From positions 239,727,233 to 239,791,232 of the forward strand of contig NC_081414.1 of the NCBI RefSeq assembly GCF_030272615.1: 64,000 nt of DNA, read 5' to 3'. Under the pieces are notes generated by a model that was not told the origin of the DNA, made no database searches, and saw only the letters and a program-made list of their open reading frames with translations. A program made the position numbers and the translations under genes. Every line of letters starts with the position of its first letter. The stretch's first letter is position 1. Source of the DNA: Cryptomeria japonica (lineage: Eukaryota > Streptophyta > Pinopsida > Cupressales > Cupressaceae). This document shows positions 47,201 through 59,660 of this stretch, one piece after another.

Positions 47201-48994
47201 TAAAATTCAACAAGTCCAAAGAAAATTTATTTCAACTGGTTTGGAGGAGAAATCAAGAATTGTTCTTGTGAGTTGGGATAAGGTGCGTAAATCAAAGAAA
47301 AATGGAGGTCTTGTGATAAGGAAGATAAAATTGTTTAATAAACCTCTCCTAGCCAAAATTAGATGGAAAAATATGGAAGGCACTAAGGACTAGGTGAATA
47401 TCATCAAAGCTAAATACCTACACAAAGGACACCTGAGTCAATTTCTATCAGACACTGATCTCCCTTATGGTTCAACTATTTGGAATAAATCGCTTAAAAT
47501 GAGGCATATACTTAGACAAGGAAAAAGGAAGCTGGTGGGGAATGACAAAAATACCTTATTCTAGGAGGATGTTTTGAAAAGGGAAGTGGCACTCTCCTCA
47601 TTCCAAAATTTAAACCTTCTAAAATGATTTTTGAGTAACATAAATGGTAATTTTTTTCATGACTATGTCACCTGGGAAGGTGAGAATACTACTTGGAAAT
47701 ATTTTAGAATGCAGCTTATGGGATCTAAATGTCTAAGAGGAGGTAGGCAACATAGATGGGAGGAGGATTTGAGCACTCTTCATTATTAACTTTGAGACTG
47801 TTGTTTCCTTAATAAAGACAATATGAATGGATCTAGAAGTTTCTCCCACCTAGAAAATTATGTATCAAATTAACTTACTCTTCTCTTGACTGTGAGCTTT
47901 AGGATACCTTTGTTTGGGATCAGGTTTGGATCCCTAAACTAATTCCTAAAATTAATTAATTATTTATCGATTGGTTCTCATGACAACATTCTTAGTATTG
48001 ATAATATTAATAAAAGATGGTTTTTATTTGTTAATTGATGTGCTCTTGTTATGTCAATTCTAAAAGAATAGAGCATTTACTATTGCATTGCTCTTATACC
48101 CAGGAAGTGTGGTATGTTGTATTTTCTTCCCTTGTGTGTTGGATCTTTCCTAGTAGCTTGTGAAAGCTCATGGAAATGTGGGGACACTACCCTTTTTCTT
48201 ATCATATAATTAAGGATATCTGGAGACAGATTCCCCCATTTGTCTCTTGGGGGTTGTGGAAGGAAAGAAATAACTGCATCTTCAAAGATCACTCTAGAAA
48301 TGTTAAGGAACTCTTCCTGTCAATCAAACAACAAATCCAAGAAAACATAAATGTTGCTTCCTATGGGTACTCTAAAAGGATGTCGAGATATAAAGATCTT
48401 AGGATCAAATAGCAATGGGGTATTATCCATGACCTATTTAAAATCAATTGGTCAAACATTCTAAAAATAAATTTGAGCAGATGGCTTCCCCCTAAACACG
48501 GTTGGATCAAATGTAATTTTGATGGTTTCTCTAAGGGGGGTCATTGTGTCTCTAGAATAGGTGGAGTTATAAGGGACAATAAAGTGAGATTACTTGAAAG
48601 TTATGGTCATAACATGGGTGTAGGTTTAAACAATAGAGTTGAAGCGATTGTTGCTTGGTAGGGATTTTAGAGATTAAAATATTTGAATATGTAGAAGATT
48701 ATCCTAGAAGGTGAGTCAAAATTTATTATTTCAATTTTAAAAGGTGAAGTTGAATCCTCATGGGAAATAAAAAGAAAGGTGGAAGAATGTAATATTTTAT
48801 TAAGGAGTTTCCTTCAATACAAAGTCTTACATGTTTTCAGAGAATGTAACAATACGATGGATGGAATGTCTAGCTCGACTTTAAACTATAATGAATGGAG
48901 CTATTTGAATTTTTCTCGATGTCCTAAATATTTGAAGGACATTATTGCCAATGAGAGATTGCAAGATTGCAATATAATGATGTCATCCTATTAA
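44276..48994 (+). pseudogene. L1 ORF2: endonuclease, RT and RNase H, broken
   Basis: Endonuclease: MKIFSWNI at 44277, LLLQETKM at 44361, then after the inserted retrocopy WPNGMLFASDFEGASSGLATL, NIYAPNS and GGDFNS (45153-45170). RT: INDVDIKKLV near 46015, NAPGLDEFP-like block near 46097, then KPISLFN, RGLRQGDPLSPYLF (46648-46689) and the catalytic FVDD at 46799-46810, intact. After RT comes GKLQLLKSSLQ (47113) and EKSRIVLVSWDKV. A zinc-binding remnant ends near 48120 (LLLHCSYTQEVWYVV). RNase H at 48470-48990 has GWIKCNFDGFSKGG, GGVIRD, NNRVEAIVAW and HVFRECNNTMD; the third acidic residue is Glu (LEGES) where Asp is usual. Stops and frameshifts throughout. Confidence 0.75.
44385..44882 (+). mobile_element. 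Polyadenylated retrocopy (processed gene fragment) inside the L1
   Basis: About 500 bp splits the L1 endonuclease between LLLQETKM and WPNGML. It is more GC-rich than its surroundings. It contains broken reading ..HEDYRYLKTRNAPPRRKRR, then a very acidic/Gln-rich C-terminal tail (EDEAEEERQADEKEEQEEQ) ending in TAG at 44662-44664, then a ~190-bp 3'-UTR-like region with AATAAA at 44852 and a short A run (44876-44884). AAGATGGCC before and AAGATATGGCC after could be an imperfect target duplication. A 5'-truncated mRNA copy moved by L1 machinery is the best reading. The parent gene was not identified. Confidence 0.55.
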
Positions 48995-49014
48995 TGTCAT
49001 GAAGTGGATCAAGA

Positions 49015-51330
49015 AATACAATTATTACTTTTTTAAATTCATCAAATTAATGTACCTTATGGAGTGTCATATCGAAACAAATGATATTAAGAATCATTGG
49101 ATTGTTAAATATCCCTTTATTTTTGAGATTGCAAACTTAGTTTTTAATTTCGTCAAAAGGTAGTATTATAATGATTTAAATTGGAAAGACCAAAATTGTA
49201 AATTTGTTGTGTATCTTATCGAATGGGAAATGTGTGTAATTTGGTTGCTAAATACCATATTAATCATTCCTCAAAATGTGATTGGTAAAAGACAAAGTTG
49301 CTTTCATATTACAACTACCTCCATTTTTTGTTGCTTATTTTTTCATACAAAGCTCTGGAATAGGTTTGTTAAGGTTAGAGTTGAGGTTATTGTCATGGGC
49401 AAAGCTATGAAGTGGGTGAAGCCCAATGACCTCTTGACTCTGCAATAGAACGAATATTTGTGGAACCTTTAAGGAGGCAAGCCTAGTTCCGTTTTGTGAG
49501 GCTATGCAAGGTGATAACTGCAATATATCATCCAAATTTTGTAACTCTTGGTTGAATGGTGAATAATCTATAGGCAATGTCAATTTCAAAGTGACCCCTT
49601 AGTTAATTGTTGAAACGACTGGCTTGAAGCTCGAAGGGTTACGAGTGGTGAAGAAAAGTTCAGTAGATTACGAAACCTTTATCAAAAAATTCTTTAAAGA
49701 AAGGAAAATCTAAAGAGATTTTCAAAATCTATGCCAGGCTAAAGCTCCCCCCTCCCTATACTTTGGTTAGTTTTCATGTAATGTTCTATTTTACCCTAGA
49801 GGGAAGGTATACCACGATTAATGGGTATCACTTCCTCATTATAAGTCACAATAGGAATAAGGAGCTTATCAATATTCCTTTCTTCCTACTCTCCTTGATG
49901 TGTCATAACATTAAGAGTTGGGTGTCACCCCCCTTCATTAAAGTCTTATGTATGCCCCACATAAGCATGAGCTTGCTAAAAGTCTACATGGTAGCTACTT
50001 GTTGTCTATTAACCTTAGCAATCCCTACAACTCAATTAAAATTGAATTACTTGAGAGTACTCCCCATGCCCTAGAAAAAACCTCTACTTTCAAGATGGAA
50101 AAATGTAAGCTTGGAAAAACCCCTCTACTCAATGAGGATGCTAAACTACTAAAACTCAATCTAAAGAAACGTATTTTTTTTGCTGCAAAAATAGGTAACC
50201 CTAAGGCTAGGAAGTTGAACCTTAAATCCCCTAAACCCAAAAGCCAAGTTATTGATTTGGATAAGCATGAACAATAAATTTGTGAGGAATAGTATAACTT
50301 GCAAGGATACAACAAGAAAGACACTAGTTCGGGTGAAAGGAGGTCGGCTAGACTCCATAAGAAAATATAGAGAAAAGGAGCAAGTTAATCCTAAAAATAA
50401 TGTTTATCCCCCATTTGAGGAGAAATACTTGTTGAAGGAAAAGGAAAATTTTGAAGACTCGTATTATATGAAGGCATTAGTGAGCACAAAGCTAAGTTTG
50501 AGGATGAGGAGAAAATGTTATTGTTGAACCTAATGTAGATGAGGAAGTGCAGCCTAACCAGTATATTGGTTTTTTTTTAAGGAAAGAGGAAGACATTGTG
50601 AAAGAGGAAATACAAGTGGCTATTAAGGAAGGAAACAAGAATGGGTATTTTCTTAGTAACCTCAAAGTGCAAGTGGTTGACATGCATGTTTGGCTTAAGG
50701 ATGTGGAGGCTAGCGCTGAGGACCTCAGAATGTCAAAAATTCAAATGGAAAAAGTTATCAATTCCCTTACCATAATTATTGATGGCATCATGAGGAATTT
50801 TGTCATGGGTATGGTCTCGGGTCAGTCAAAATTAAAGAAGAAATTGAAGAATGTTGGGAACTAAAAGGAGATGGAGGAAGACAACCATACTTCAACTCAA
50901 GATAATTGGAAGAACAATTTGTAAAAATTGGTGAAGGCTTGGGGGATCATCTCTAATCCCAAAGATAAGATTTAATGATTTTGTTTCTCTTCTAAACTGA
51001 ATGGAGGCTTGTTAACCTATCTGTCACTAGTAGTTTAGTTGTTTATAGTTGGACAAGCTTATTAAGACTTATGGTTTTAATGTTAAGACTTATTGGCCTA
51101 GGTTCCAATTTTGGCTATGTTAAGATGGTTCTTTGCTCCTATGTTCAGTGAAATTTTAGCTATCTAACTACTTATATCAATGCTTCTAGTTGATTAAAGG
51201 AGGGCTCTATTTGTTTTCTTAATTTTGACCACCTTGTTGTTTCTAGGGTTAGATGTTTCTGTTGTGGGTTATATTGAACTATTGATCTCTCGAAATTAGA
51301 GCCCTTTCCCTGCTTAATTAATTAAAAAAA
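49015..51330 (+). pseudogene. Decayed ORF of unknown family ending in poly(A)
   Basis: Almost continuous coding-like sequence, in shifting plus-strand frames. 49015-49448 is rich in aromatic residues (EWEMCVIWLLNTILI; FCCLFFHTKLWNRF; VIVMGKAMKWVKPNDLLTLQ). Then TTGLKLEGLRVVKK, ETFIKKFFKERK and SLYFG..SCNVLFYPRGK follow near 49610-49810, then a basic region at 49948-50277 (KKRIFFAAKIGNPKARKLNL) and RRSARLHKK near 50340. The end, 50547-50864, is coiled-coil-like (FFLRKEEDIVKEEIQVAIKE; VSGQSKLKKKLKN). About 460 bp of 3'-UTR-like DNA ends in AATTAAAAAAAAA at 51320-51332. It is a retroposed or retroelement-encoded gene of roughly 600 codons that I cannot name; its style resembles the ORF at 16-1596. 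Confidence 0.45.
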
Positions 51331-51334
51331 AAGG

Positions 51335-52080
51335 AGAACAATGAAAATCCATATAAATCATGCATCTTCTTCTCATCAAGTCCTCAAAATTGTTGTATTT
51401 AAGAATAATTCACATGAGAATACAAGATATGAAATAAAGAATACAATTGATAATTAGGCCAACAATACCTCTCTAATAATTCACCTACCAAGTAGACCAA
51501 GGTTGGGATACAAGATTATCATGTGCACATAGTTATTCAAGCAATTAAAGCTTACAATAAATGACAATCTTCTCTTCAATTCCAAAATGGACTTACATCC
51601 ATAACCAAGTGTAGGCTCCTCAATCTATTTATTGAAATCATCATCAAAGAGTAACCATCTCAACATATGATCACAAAAACATGAGATCTCTTAGCCTCAC
51701 CCAAGTCTCTCTAGTCTCCATGAGCATCCACCAATTAATCCATGACAACTTCAAGAACAACTTTGCAAAATCATGAAGCTCCAAGAAAATGATTAATACT
51801 CAAAACCAAAGAGAACCAACAAGAACATCATCAAAGTTATAATTATAGAATTAGGAACATATCATGACATGATGATCTAACATCTCCTTCAAAGAGATCA
51901 GATGCTCCAAATAACACATCATAAATTGGCACCTCACCAAAGGTTCAAAATTCCTCCATCACAAACCAAGATGTCACCATCCTGAAACCACATGAAGATA
52001 ACCATATGCCATTAAATGATAAATCCACATAATTTTCAAAGCCCCCACTAAAATATGTAACCAAACTCTCACATTTTTTG
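51335..52080. other. Gene-free flank
   Basis: CATCAA/CTTCAAGAA-rich AT DNA similar in style to 42021-42358. It may be the other half of the minus-strand LTR-element interior into which the L1 cluster inserted, but no target duplication supports this. Confidence 0.3.
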
Positions 52081-52084
52081 AGAC

Positions 52085-52215
52085 ACGGTGGAGGATAAGA
52101 TGGTTATGGTCAAGAATGTGGATATTATTGTGAATTTTTTCAGTGTACTAACAAAATATATTAACAAAAAGAGTTTAAAATGATATATAATGGGTAGCTT
52201 AGCATTATTTCAATG
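52085..52215 (+). pseudogene. copia RNase H C-terminal fragment
   Basis: VEDKMVMVKNVDIIVNFFSVLTKYINKKSLK resembles the last copia block (..D..V.V.YV.T..N.ADIFTK.L....F). Only this short stretch remains, followed by LTR-like DNA. Short and tentative. Confidence 0.35.
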
Positions 52216-52219
52216 TATA

Positions 52220-53590
52220 CAACTAAGAGATTATTAGGATAGGCGATCAAGTGTTTGACACCTTGCAAATCCTAGGTGTAGATGAATTATTTAAGATATA
52301 TGATATGCCCATATAGAAAAGGGCACCCAACATGGATGGAATCTTCATATTTTATTGTTAGCACTCTACTATTTGTTATTGGTCTTGTGATTGTAAAATA
52401 GCATTAAATAAGGGATAAATAGGTGGATTGTAAATAGCATCTTTGAATGACCATTTATAGTCATTTGTAAGAGGCACATAAGAGATATTTTTGCACCCAC
52501 ATGGAATGCTTGGGAGTTACATTCGAACCCCTTGTTCATAAGATTCAAATGGTCAAATCAAGAGTTACATTCTATTTCTAGAGAAGTTACTTGTTTGGAC
52601 AACATTGACTAGGTTTTGGCTCACAAGTTTGAGCCTATGGTTTTGAAAAAACATTCACAATTTTTTGGATCTCTTGACCTATATATTGAGGTATCAGTAT
52701 GAAGATTGTATGCCTAATTTTAATGCAAGTTTATGGTGATAAATTCCTCCAAAATCTAAGTGTATATATCGTATCAATGACTTAGGCTCTATGTATATAC
52801 TAATACACAGGGCTTGTGCTTTGGAGGCTATATTTTCACTTACAAGGGTTTTACCGAGTTATGTTATGTGTTATTTGCGTTCCTCTTCTAATCTCTTATT
52901 GCTTTGTTTCTAGTTTCATTGTTCCACTAAATTTATTGTACATCTCATTAAAATGGATTGTTCTCTTTGTTGGATTAAGTAGGAAATCATTAACTTTTCT
53001 TTCAAGAAAACCGTGGAATTATAAATTTGTTGTCATAAGCGGTGATGCATCTTCAATTCCAATCATAATTGAACAACATAGTTCTTCCTTGTCTCTTTGC
53101 TTGGGGGGCAAGGAGAGTATATTCCCTCTCTCTCTCCTTTTCGAAGATTGAATCTTCTCTTAAGTTGTATTTTTCATAATTTGGTGTATTTTATAGCTTT
53201 GAATTATTCTTAATGCGAGTACATGTGTGTTCCTTTGTTAGGACATATTCTTTACTTGAAATGGTACACCTTTTATGTATAATCTCTCTTTAGAGAGAGT
53301 GTAATCCTTCTCTAGGTCCCTTTGCTTGGGGGACATTGATTCTTGTTCTATCTCCTATCCTTTCTAAGGATCCAATTTTCCTATGATGAGTTGTGTTTGC
53401 TTATGATATGATATTATTCCTTGTGTGAAATTGTTTGTTTTCTCAAGGATTCTCTCTTATGCAAGAGGTGTGTATCCTTGAGTACAACGTCTTCTTCACT
53501 TGACAATGCATGTCTATTATGAATAAACCCTTCACTTTGGGTCAAAAGTGTGTTACCTTTCATCAAGAATCCATTTACCTAGAAATATGG
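52220..53590 (+). other. LTR-like DNA without genes
   Basis: It includes a CCTATATATTGAGG TATA-like box near 52679 and repeated CTTGTCTCTTTGCTTGGGGG (53086-53105, again near 53320), typical of LTR or leader sequence. The 111-codon ORF at 52816-53151 has no recognisable domain. Confidence 0.35.
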
Positions 53591-53879
53591 GTGAGGTATG
53601 AGTTCGTGTTCTCCTTCCTTTCTTTTGGGGAATGATGTTATTTTTGTTCAAAATGTCCTCTTGGAGGTAGATGTCTTTGAGCACAAATCTCTTCCTCCTC
53701 CTCCAAAGGATTCCCTTTTACACTTGTTGCAAGATATCTCTTTTACAACTATCTCTTCCTTGCTTATAAGAGTCATGCCTCTTTATCTTGGAATTTATGT
53801 ACATTGTTTCCTAAAGGTTATCTCCTTGGTTTTTAAAAGAGAAGATATTAATGAAGTTTATGAAAATAGATTAAAAAGT

Positions 53880-54590
53880 TCATGAGTAGATCTAAAGGTG
53901 ATGTGAAGTAGATTTAAAGAAAAAGTGTTACAGACTTACAAAAGAATTTATAATAGAATTTTAGCAAAACTGCAAGAGCATTTAGTGCAGATTTATTAAT
54001 GAATTTGAAGTTGATTTGATAAAGGATTTAGGGAAGATTTATAAATAAATTTGGAGCAGATTTATAAAGGAATTTGGAGTAGAGTTGTGAAGAGGTTTAT
54101 GCAAATTTAAGAAGAAAAATATATGATTGGGGATTGCATCAAATTTGCAAAGAGCAAGAAGATTTTGTGAAGGCAAATAAGATGTCCATCATTTGTTAAA
54201 GAAGCAACATTCTAAAGGTGGAACTTACTCATTTGGAAACCGGTGCTTTCCAAAAAAAAGAGATTGGTGTCTCTTACTGAGTTAGTGCTCAATGGTGGGC
54301 ATTGGTGTCTCCAATGGTTTGGTGCCTACAAATCATCAAGAGGGGATTGGTGCCACCTATGGATCGATGCCCTTGAAGTTTGTAACAAGATTTCTATATA
54401 AGCAAATTTTATCATGGTTTTCCCTGCAAGGTTTTGTACATAAATTGTGTGTTCGTCTTGTGTTAATTGTTGTTATATCTTGCATGTGTGTTATTGTTGT
54501 GGATGATTAAGTTTTTAAGTATTACAGTTGTGTTTAATTAAGTTTTGAAAAGGTAAAAGTTTGTTGTTAGACTAATTCACTACATCCCCA
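53880..54590 (+). mobile_element. LTR fragment (family D), plus copy
   Basis: Homologous, in opposite orientation, to 57870-59660: shared blocks include AAAGAAGCAACATTC, GGTGGAACTT and GATTGGTGTCTC. It has short degenerate repeats AGATTTATAAAGGAATTTGG (53930-54110). The end is near the ACTAATTCACTACATCCCC at 54570. Confidence 0.5.
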
Positions 54591-54599
54591 TATCAATAT

Positions 54600-55210
54600 A
54601 ATTGAGTGCTCTTCAATTTGTATAAAGAATACTTCAAAAAGATGCCAAATAAATTATTTTTAAAAAACGAACCAAAGAGGTATATTGAAGCCTTAAAAAG
54701 CCCTATTAAAAGTGAAAGCAACAAGAAGAAGAATTGGGATCCAAAAAGGATCAATAGTCCTCCAAAGGTTAACAAGAACAAGTTTAGAAAGTCCTTCCCA
54801 ATAAGACAAGGACATATAATGAGGTTTCAAATTTTCTTTTATTGTTATTGTTTTTCATCTAATTAATTTGGTCACAATGCAAGAAATAGTAGAGATCGTA
54901 TAAAATATAATTATGGTCTGCACAAAAAGGGAAGTTCTTATGGATGGACAAATAGGAACTAAGACTCATTTGCTCCATTAGTAAATTATAATGTCATATG
55001 CTACAAATGTAACAACTATGGGCGTAGAGAAAGATTTTGTATAAGTTGTCTTATAGAACCCAAAGAGAACAAGAAGGATACCATGAACAAACAAAAGGAA
55101 AAGTTTGCAAAAGCATGGAGAAGGAAAAAAAACAAGATAATGAGAAGGAAGAATCTATGATTGAGAAAAATGCACAAATTTGAGAAGCACAAATTCAAGG
55201 GGAGTTAATC
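54600..55210 (+). pseudogene. copia gag fragment with zinc knuckle
   Basis: A Lys-rich frame (54606-54866: NKLFLKNEPKRYIEALKSP) is followed by a zinc-knuckle block near 54995 reading VICYKCNNYGRRERFC, where the histidine of CX2CX4HX4C is Arg, and then NKKDTMNKQKEKFAKAWRRK. This order fits copia gag just before the protease. The capsid part and protease are missing or unreadable. Several stops. Confidence 0.5.
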
Positions 55211-55507
55211 ATTGCAATATATCTCAACTTTGTGGAGATGACAATTCAAGAGATGAAGTCTATTAGAATATTAGAATATATGGTTGGAGAGAATAATGAG
55301 GTTAATGAAGTGAAAAAAAAATGAGCCAAAAATATGCAATTCTACCTTGAAAGTGAGCATACATTGTCCCTTAGAATTCAATGGTTACAAGATACTAATC
55401 GTAGAGAAGGAAGCCATAGGAAATGAAAAACGGAAAATGGAAAAGATAGAATTGAAAGAGAGAAATCAACATATCTATGCAAGTTACCAGATGTGTAGGC
55501 TTCAATT

Positions 55508-56238
55508 TTAAAATAAACTTGCAACCAAATTAATGATAATTTCCACATAACCCAAAAGAGAAACCTATGAAAACAAGTATTTAAAATCCATATGCAAAAG
55601 AATAGAAAACATACCCATCAAAGTTGACACAAGATATATGCTAAGAAAACCCTCAAGAGGGAAAAACCTAGCATCCCAAAGCATCCATACTCCATGTATT
55701 ATTCAAAAATGCAACATTAAAATACATCTTCAGAGTCTTCCATGAATACTTTTGAAACACAAGCACTCCATGTGATCAAGCATGTAACTGCACATCCTAT
55801 GTGATGCTTCAAACCCTCACAAATGCTAGACAAAAGATGCTCTCAACCCCTTAGCCAAAATGGCCCAGTAGACAACTTTAGACACAACTACTCTTGTTTT
55901 TTTTATAGAAACAAACTCCAACAAAACAACCAAGTGGTATTATATAAAACCATGTGACTAATACCATGAAACTACCAAACTATTGACCCCACAATTAATA
56001 TTGGGTACTAAGTTTTTACTTTATTAATGTTTCCCCATTATTAAATTAAATACATTCTACCAATGTGACACCCTCATTAAATATATTTCTCAATATTACA
56101 TACAACACATAAAGTGGCACCAAGAATGTTAACTCTTAGTGATGCATGTCCATCTAGGTCCCCCTAGGTGCACCACACACAATAATAAATTAAACATTAT
56201 AAACATTATGCAAAGTGTATATCACCTAATTCCTAACA
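55508..56238 (-). mobile_element. Probable solo LTR, minus
   Basis: The minus strand starts TGTTAGGAATTAGGTGATAT at 56238. It contains AT-rich LTR-like DNA including TTATATAATACC (near 55945), a possible TATA box. CAATT follows the start (56239-56243) and also occurs at 55503-55507, but the left end lacks the canonical CA, so the boundary is approximate. Confidence 0.35.
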
Positions 56239-56274
56239 CAATTACCAATAGGGGGCTCAAATACCATGCATATC

Positions 56275-57845
56275 ATTATTCAAGTAAAAAAAATGGCTAC
56301 TCATAAGGTAGAGATAGACAACAAGGATTATGTCAAGCTTGTGTTGAAGAGGAAGCATGTATTAGTCGACAAGAGAACGAAGGTAGAGGATATTATGTCC
56401 TACATGCATCATGCATCAAGGAAACAAAAATTACCCACAGTTACTATACACAAAAGTGTTGTTTGATTGCATCACATCATATAATTTTGAGTCTCAAGAT
56501 GTTGTTCTTGGAGATGAGTTGGCAAAGCTCATTTTCATGTGTAATGATCTATAAAGAATTAATTGTTCAAGGTACAAGGTATTTGGTACACCCAAAGCAA
56601 ACTAAAGACTTTTAGACTATGTAAAGCCAAGTCAGATTTTCTTTCTACAAACTGTAAGATTTGCTTATAGAGAAGCAATTCAAGAAATCAATAGAAGTGT
56701 AAATCATTCTTATTACGCAACAAGAGATTAGGAAAGCATTTCATATCCAAGTTTGGCTATGGGACACTCTGTAGAGAGTAAAATAGCAAGATAAAAAGAG
56801 ATTCAACACTAAAGTGCTTTTGGTAGAGAAAAAAGAAATAAATAAGAAGAACAAGAAGGAATATGATGCACTTCTTGCTATTGCTATTGGGAAAAGAAGA
56901 CCTATAATTCCAAATCTGCAGTTTGAGTATTTTGATCTTGACATTCATGAAGATTTGCATCAAATAATCAAGTACTCTTGCAATGAGCTATGTACAATTA
57001 TGGAGTGCCTAGATAAAGTAATGAGGATTTCTCTTAAGCTCACATCAACCATTACAAATGAAAATCACAAAGCATAGGGAGGAGACTGAACTTCAAGCAC
57101 ATAGTCATTATGATCCATGTGTAGTACCTAGAGTTGTGCCCATGGTTGAGGCTATGGTGGCTTTGGTGTTAGTTGTTCAATTGATGCAACAATATGAACA
57201 ATGTGAGTTGTTTTTTGTAAATAGTTCACTTCAAACACCATTGGATGTATTGAATATAACACTATTAGAGATTGTCCATCTAGATTGGAGAAATGACATT
57301 AGATATCACATCTTTATTTTTCTACCATGTTATATTTTGAGAAATAGAAGTTAATGAAGACTGTTTGTTCGGAGTTGATATTGATCAACAACCAAGTTGA
57401 AGTATTTGTATTTATAGAAGACCATAAACAAAATTGAGACAACAAAAGATAGATCTTCCATGATGGAACAACGAGTATATTGTAAATATGCCCAGTAGCA
57501 AAGAGTTAAGTGACATGCTTATGAGGCATAGAGAAGAGATGAAGAAGGTTGAGAAGGCTATTGTAGTAGCAATGAAATAATTTTGTTTGATTATGTCATG
57601 AAGACAAGAAAAGAGATTAACATGGTAGTAAAAAATTGCACATTAGAGAGTTACCATCTGATAGAGTGAAGGTAGAACCATTAAAAGAGGTGCCTACAGG
57701 TTTCCATGATCATTGGGATAATTTATGCGTCAATACAACAATGAGAAAAGAGAATATGAATGTTGAAGGAGAATGCATGAATGTTTCCCACGATCTACTT
57801 GTTGATGGAAGAATAATGAACATTTCTTTCTCATTAATGTCATAG
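56275..57845 (+). pseudogene. Unrecognised decayed ORF
   Basis: A series of plus frames (MATHKVEIDNKDYVKLVLKR at 56293; [20 protein letters not shown] at 56820; CVVPRVVPMVEAMVALVL near 57118; ELPSDRVKVEPLKEVPTGFH at 57645) suggests one long, frameshifted protein with a Lys/Glu-rich middle. No known retroelement enzyme or zinc finger was recognised. It lies between LTR pieces and just before the reverse LTR pair, so a retroelement-encoded ORF is likely. Confidence 0.3.
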
Positions 57846-57869
57846 GGGGAGAGTTGTCGTAAGGGGGAG

Positions 57870-59660
57870 TATTACACTTAGAGGGGTGGGGGGTGAATAA
57901 ATATAATACAATCTTTTTCTTTTTCATAGTTTAACAATGATACAAGATCAATTGCACAATATCACTAACATAAGATGCAAAAAACTTGCAACATAAGTGC
58001 ACCAAATTTACATGGAAACCCTGACAAGAGAAAACCACAACAAAATATTGCTTATATAAATTTATCTTTCCAATTTTGTAGGTACCAACCTAGAGGAGAC
58101 ACCAACCTCCTCAAATCATAAGCACCAACTTAGCAAGAGACACCAATCTCTCCTTTAAGAAGCACCAACTTCCAAAACAAAGTTCCACCTTTAATGTTGC
58201 TTCTTTAACGGACGGTGGTCAATTAGATCTCCTTCATTTGACCATTCCATGATTCTTTTCTTCTCATTAACCATAACTTAAGTGTACATGTATAATCTCT
58301 CCACATGCATATTCTTCATAAGTGTGTCATACTCACTCATATATGATCCATCATTGATTTACTCCATGATATTATTCACTTTGTAATTTTTATCAATAAT
58401 AATCTTCATATGTATTCTATTTACTCTATCATTGTTGCACTTATTTCTACTCTAAAACTACTACAAACATGCTTTTAGGTCTACTGCAAGACTGTTATAA
58501 ATCTAACTAGAGGTCTACTCCAAGTCTCCTATAAATCTTCACAAATTTGTTCAAACCTTTGTCATAAATATGCTCATGAATTCTTCAGATTCTGCTTCAC
58601 AACATCTTCATAAATTTACTCAAACCTTTTTCATATATATACTCACAAAATCTTCATAAACAACTTCATAGTGTTTTCATAAATCTGCTCAAACCTTTTT
58701 GTAATTTTGCTTTGTAAATCTACTTTTAAATCAAATGATATCTCATATTTGGGGTGGGGGCTGAATAAATGTGATATAATCTTTTTCTTTTCTAGACTTT
58801 AACAATGATAATGAGATCAATTGCACAATATCATTCACATAAGATGCAACAATCTTACAACACAAGAACACTAGATTTGCGTGGAAACCCTTATGAGAGA
58901 AAACCACAACAAAATATTCTTATATAAATTTTTCTTTCAAATTTTGTAAGTACCAACCCAGAGGAGACACCAATCCCCTCAATTCATAAATACCAACTTA
59001 GCAAGAGACACTAATCTCTCCTTTAGGAAGCACCAACTTCCCAAACAAAGTTCCACCTTGAATGTTGCTTCTTTAACAGGTTGTGCTCAATTAGATCTCC
59101 TTCATTTGATCATTCCATGATTCTTTTCTTCTCATTAACCATAACATAAGTATACTTGTATAATCTCTCTGCATACATATCCTTCATAAATTTGTCACAC
59201 TCACTCATATATGCTCCATCATTGATTTACTCCATGATATTTATTCACTACGTAATATTTATTCAATAATAATCTTCAGCCTTGAATGATCTTCATATGT
59301 ATTCTATTTACTCTATCATTGTTGCACTTATTTCTACTCTAAAACTACTATAAATATGTTTTTAGGTATGCTCCAAGTCTTTTATAAATCTAACTATAAG
59401 TCTACTCCAAGTCTCCTATAAATCTTCACAAATATGTTCAAACCTTTGTCATAAATCTACTCATTAATTCTTCAGAATCTGCTTCACAAGATCTTCATAA
59501 ATTTTCTCAAACCTTTGTCACATATATACTCACAAACTCTTCATAAACAACTTCATAGGGTCTTCATAAATATGCTCAAACCTTTAAATCTGCTCAAACC
59601 TTTTTGCAATTTTGCCTTGTAAATCTACTTTTAAATTGAATGATATTTCATATTTTCTTG
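57870..59660 (-). mobile_element. Tandemly doubled LTR (family D), minus
   Basis: Two adjacent direct copies, about 57886-58750 and 58752-59656, offset by 868 bp, share GGTGGGGG.TGAATAAATRT, CACCAACTTAGCAAGAGACA and TTCATAAATCTGCTCAAACC blocks. On the minus strand the 3' end reads TTCACCCCCCACCCCTCTAAG. No internal region separates the copies. The right copy continues a little further and has a small internal insertion near 59275. Confidence 0.7.

Larger units (their letters stand above)
42360..49010 (+). mobile_element. L1-type LINE with RNase H, near complete but broken
   Basis: Plus-strand ORF1 (about 42490-44217) and ORF2 (44276-48994) occur in the normal L1 order: DUF4283/CCHC-type ORF1, endonuclease, RT, zinc-binding region, RNase H. 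The 5' end is placed near 42360, where a leader with AGGGTTTAGGGTTTC begins. A poly(A) end was not found after ORF2; the next A-rich tail is at 51320 after a different ORF. Many stops and frameshifts make it non-functional, and a retrocopy interrupts the endonuclease (44385-44882). A target duplication was not convincingly identified. Confidence 0.75.
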
